NCBI GenBank assembly: GCA_910575255.1
Contig: CAJTEM010000018.1
Location: 1 to 64,000, forward strand
Source of the DNA: Lachnospiraceae bacterium
GTDB lineage: Bacteria > Bacillota > Clostridia > Lachnospirales > Lachnospiraceae
Length of the DNA stretch: 64,000 bases
Direction of reading: 5' to 3'
The first letter of the stretch is position 1, and the number at the start of each line of letters is the position of its first letter. The notes beneath the pieces were generated by a model. It made no database searches. It was not told the DNA's origin and saw only the letters and a list, made by a program, of their open reading frames with translations. A program made the translations under genes and the position numbers. Shown piece after piece: positions 61,795-64,000 of this stretch.

Positions 61795-62898
61795 TTACTC
61801 GGTTATAATCTCGTCAAACAATTCGGTTGCCTTTGCTGCCAAGTCCTCGGGAATCGTAACTCCCAGATTCTCTGCTACCTGAGTATTGCCGTAAAAGGAC
61901 GCTTCCGTAATCACTTCGAATTTCATCTCACTGGCCTTTTTCTCTCCTTTTAGCACCTGTGCTGCCATATGTCCGGTCTGTGCTCCCAGGGATACATAGT
62001 CCAGCCCCATGGTTGCCAGACAGCCGATCTTTACCTGCTCAATCTCGCTTCCGAATACCGGAATGTTCTTCTTGGCTGCCTTATCCAGGATCATCGGCAG
62101 TACGCTGACAACCGTATTGTCGGTTAAGTTATTCAGACAATCCACCTTTTCCAGGAGGTTGTCAGCAGCCAGCGGAATATCCGCGGTTCCGGAAATACCG
62201 CTTTCTACAATCTCAAAACCGTATTGGGGAGCCGCCGCCTTGTATTCCTCAATGGCAGATACAGAGTTGATCTCACTGGTGCTGTAAAGAATACCGATGG
62301 TTTTGGCATCTGGCAGCAGGGTCCGGATCATCTCCAGCTGCTCCTCCACCGGAAGCTTATCGCTGGTGCCGGTGATTTCTCCTACCGGGGTGCCATCCTC
62401 TGTGGCCAGCTCTGCCAGCACCGGATCCGTCACCGCCGTGTAGATGACCGGAACATCGGTATCTCTGGCAGCACTGTAAGCGCTCTGCGCAATCGGAGTG
62501 GCAATGGCACAGATCATATCCACATCCTTTGCCAGGAAGTTGGCCATAATCTGGCTGGAAGTTCCGCCGTCTGTCTGCGCATTCTCATACAGGACAGTCA
62601 GATTCTGCCCCTCCACGATTCCTTCCTCAGCCAGTCCTTTTAAAAAGCCTTCCCGGCAGTTATCCAGCGAGCCATGCTCCGCAAACTGGCCGATTCCGAT
62701 GGTATAGCTCTCTTCTGCGGCCTTCTCATTCTCTGCGGTTTCTTCCTTCTCATTTTCAGACCCGGACTGTGCCGTATTTTCCGCTGCCGTCTCCTGCGAA
62801 CTCGCTGCCGGAGCTTCCTGCGCCTTTTCCGAAGCGCATCCGGTCATCATCATCGCTGCCATTACCGCTGCCAAAATCATCTTTCTGCTTTTTTTCAT
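61795..62898 (-). CDS. ABC transporter substrate-binding lipoprotein (TrpX-like, PF04392)
   Basis: About 367 residues. Lipobox MMTGCASEK followed by a Glu/Ala/Ser-rich linker, then an ABC_sub_bind fold (YTIGIGQFAEHGSLDNCREG, ICAIATPIAQSAYSA, YTAVTDPVLAELA). Together with the permease and ATPase and a Trp-specifying T-box it forms a predicted tryptophan (or related aromatic) importer. ATG 62898 follows AAGGAGG. Confidence 0.88.
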   Translation of the reverse strand: MKKSRKMILAAVMAAMMMTGCASEKAQEAPAASSQETAAENTAQSGSENEKEETAENEKAAEESYTIGIGQFAEHGSLDNCREGFLKGLAEEGIVEGQNLTVLYENAQTDGGTSSQIMANFLAKDVDMICAIATPIAQSAYSAARDTDVPVIYTAVTDPVLAELATEDGTPVGEITGTSDKLPVEEQLEMIRTLLPDAKTIGILYSTSEINSVSAIEEYKAAAPQYGFEIVESGISGTADIPLAADNLLEKVDCLNNLTDNTVVSVLPMILDKAAKKNIPVFGSEIEQVKIGCLATMGLDYVSLGAQTGHMAAQVLKGEKKASEMKFEVITEASFYGNTQVAENLGVTIPEDLAAKATELFDEIITE

Positions 62899-63031
62899 AA
62901 TAGCCTCCTTCTTGTCCATAAAAATGCCCGTTTTCTGTTTAGTCTGGGTATTTTGGTCATAAAATAAACGCGCATGTGCTTTTTCGGTTTTCTGAGCGGA
63001 GTGTCGGTCGGTAAGATGATTTTGTATTCAC

Positions 63032-63068
63032 AAAAAAAGTCTCAAATACAGTTTCCTGTATTTGAGAC
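63032..63068 (-). terminator. Conditional terminator of the T-box
   Basis: A 13-bp perfect stem with loop TTTC (complement GAAA) and seven T on the minus strand, positioned 10 bases after the T-box. Confidence 0.9.
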
Positions 63069-63300
63069 GAAATATCATCCGCGGTACCACTCAAATTGGC
63101 ATAAAGCCCCCTTACTCCGTATACAGTCATATACGCCGCAGGGTAACGGTTGCGGTCTCCGTCAGTTCCTACTCTCCCTTAACCGGATTTCAAAACTGCC
63201 CTCAAAAGTCCATTCAGCAAATTCGTCCTTACCGCAATCCCACCGCCTGCGGCTCTCTGTGATTTTCGAAAGATGCTTACTCCTCTTTTTCAACGGTTTA
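63039..63300 (-). promoter_or_regulatory. T-box riboswitch, tryptophan (UGG) specifier
   Basis: On the minus strand the leader contains, in order, a Stem I with AGAGAG, a GAA-UGG-AC specifier loop (UGG at 63212-63210, codon for Trp), the T-box TGGTACCGCGG (63089-63079) that pairs with the uncharged tRNA end, and an intrinsic terminator GTCTCAAATACAG / CTGTATTTGAGAC with a T7 run (63068-63032). Low charged tRNA-Trp should stabilise the antiterminator and switch on the downstream transporter operon. Confidence 0.88.
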
Positions 63301-63314
63301 TTTTATTAGCACTT

Positions 63315-63343
63315 ATACTAATCCCTTTTCGCCCTTTTGTCAA
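63315..63343 (-). promoter_or_regulatory. Promoter of the T-box/trp transporter operon
   Basis: On the minus strand TTGACA (63343-63338) and TAGTAT (63320-63315), 17 apart, directly upstream of the T-box leader. Confidence 0.6.
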
Positions 63344-63407
63344 TATCCCTTTTTATTTTTTTAATATCTTTTTAATATCTCGAATATTCCGGGTTACTGT
63401 TCACGGG

Positions 63408-63761
63408 CAACGTCAGTTAGTTAAGCCGTTCCAAAAGGTACGCCAGGGAAATGGGGAGAGAAGCCATCGGAAAGGGTCTGCTGCTTTTTCCGGTTTCGAG
63501 ATCAGGAATTCCTGAAATTTCCGATTTTTGCTCACGATAAAATGCGCCACTGGCGCATTTTCCTGCGCGCTTAGGCGAAAAACGAAACGAAAATCCACAA
63601 ACTCGCTCCGCTCAGACAGTGTGAATTTTCGTTTCCACGCAAAACTCAGAAATTCAAGGACTCCTAAATCTCTGCAAAGTCAAAATCCGCAGACCCTTTC
63701 CGATGGCTTCTCTCCCCGTTTCCCTGGCTGTGTTTCGCGATCCCTTAACTTACTGACATTG
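63408..63761. mobile_element. MITE-like element with terminal inverted repeats and 9-bp target duplication
   Basis: A 354-base element without a transposase. The outer ~85 bases on each side are inverted repeats: the left begins CAACGTCAG and the right, reversed, CAATGTCAG, and both share GCCAGGGAAA and the block GGGGAGAGAAGCCATCGG. The centre holds a further hairpin (GAAACGAAAAT / ATTTTCGTTTC), so the whole can fold into one long imperfect stem. Exactly flanking it is GTTCACGGG at 63399-63407 and 63762-63770, a 9-bp direct repeat as left by transposition. A partial copy lies at 1-102. Confidence 0.85.
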
Positions 63762-64000
63762 GTTCACGGGGTGGGGTTCCGAGAGGTGCGCTCTGGAAAA
63801 AGGTTCTTCCTCGTATAATATCAAAGCAATCATTTCTACCGGCTCGTCGCCAAGCGCTTCGATGCTGTGTCCCTGTCCGGCTCTGGTAAATGTCACATCA
63901 CCGGCAGATACCATTGTCAGATTCCCATTGTCGTTAAACATCCCATGTCCACTCAGGATATAGTAGGTTTCTGATTCGTTTTCATGGATATGATAGCCCA
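63750..64000 (-). CDS. Cupin-domain protein (partial, start beyond the window)
   Basis: At least 83 residues visible, extending past 64000. First cupin motif G-YHIHENESETYYILSGHG (metal-binding His, His, Glu) and second GDVTFTRAGQGHSIEALG (with His) are both present, so the barrel is nearly complete. The last ~20 residues (EEEPFSRAHLSEPHPVNQCQ) are read from repeat DNA and the MITE's right end supplies the stop codon. The original C-terminus may therefore have been replaced. Function unknown. Confidence 0.75.
   Translation of the reverse strand, partial: GYHIHENESETYYILSGHGMFNDNGNLTMVSAGDVTFTRAGQGHSIEALGDEPVEMIALILYEEEPFSRAHLSEPHPVNQCQ
63773..63806. repeat. Repeat fragment in the cupin gene 3' end
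   Basis: TGGGGTTCCGAGAGG and CTCTGGAAAAAGG match the left arm of the palindrome at 10681-10726 at about 28 of 32 positions. It lies just beyond the MITE's target duplication and is read through by the cupin gene. Confidence 0.65.

Noticed and set aside
1-64000. CRISPR arrays, tRNA or rRNA genes, prophage structural genes
   Set aside because: No regularly spaced repeats, no cloverleaf arms with a GGTTCGAATC-type loop and CCA-type end, and no capsid, tail, portal or lysis motifs were seen; short RNAs could still be missed by eye.

Overview
The window looks like chromosomal DNA of a spore-forming, anaerobic, gut-type Firmicute, most likely a Lachnospiraceae (Blautia/Clostridium XIVa-like). The basis is gene content: an alpha/beta small acid-soluble spore protein, a YlbJ-like sporulation membrane protein, a small coat-like protein, a HemZ radical SAM enzyme, Clostridia-type paired radical SAM genes (TIGR03960/TIGR03936), a 2-hydroxyacyl-CoA-dehydratase activase, an archaeal-type Asd, and strong Shine-Dalgarno sites throughout. 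No rRNA, tRNA, CRISPR array or prophage was seen. All family names come from reading motifs by eye; no database search was run.

Layout. 1-4.1 kb: two radical SAM-related genes and an RNase E/G gene in one overlapping operon. 4.1-9.5 kb: a GLUG-repeat/coiled-coil surface protein translationally coupled to an MMPL/RND transporter. 9.7-10.6 kb: a YitT membrane protein. 10.8-23.5 kb: an uronate-oligosaccharide utilisation locus made of a heparinase II/III-like lyase, a GH88 unsaturated glucuronyl hydrolase, two ABC permeases, a solute-binding lipoprotein, a divergent YesM/YesN-type two-component system and a beta-glucuronidase. No ABC ATPase is present, so a shared ATPase elsewhere is expected. 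23.7-24.9 kb: a retron-type reverse transcriptase with YCDD in the active site, driven by a consensus promoter. 24.9-29.1 kb: an AT-rich island with a lipoprotein, a DUF1266-like protein, two unknown small proteins, a TetR regulator and a gene remnant.

29.2-33.8 kb: hemZ, an MBL-fold hydrolase and relA/spoT. 33.9-38.2 kb: a split 2-hydroxyacyl-CoA dehydratase/activase pair. 38.3-47.3 kb: a long minus-strand run of membrane, lipase, pseudouridine synthase, SDR, YgiQ, HAD and RNA-modification genes, with several stop/start overlaps. 47.4-50 kb: ylbJ convergent with a DivIVA/ATPase-H-like coiled-coil gene, coaD and rsmD. 50.1-54.3 kb: galM, SASP, a MATE exporter and asd. 54.6-59.1 kb: a small coat-like gene whose 3' end overlaps parC, then parE and parC (topoisomerase IV). 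59.2-59.9 kb: a frameshifted AAA-ATPase-like/nuclease remnant. 60.0-63.3 kb: a tryptophan-type ABC transporter (trpXYZ-like) behind a T-box with a UGG specifier. The right edge holds a MITE-like element with terminal inverted repeats and a 9-bp target duplication, then a partial cupin gene.

The points most worth following up are the retron-type RT with no room for a conventional upstream msr-msd, the palindromic MITE family (a 94% identical partial copy begins the window), the MMPL/GLUG pair, the AT-rich TetR island with two similar palindromes, and the helically phased direct repeats upstream of the solute-binding protein.
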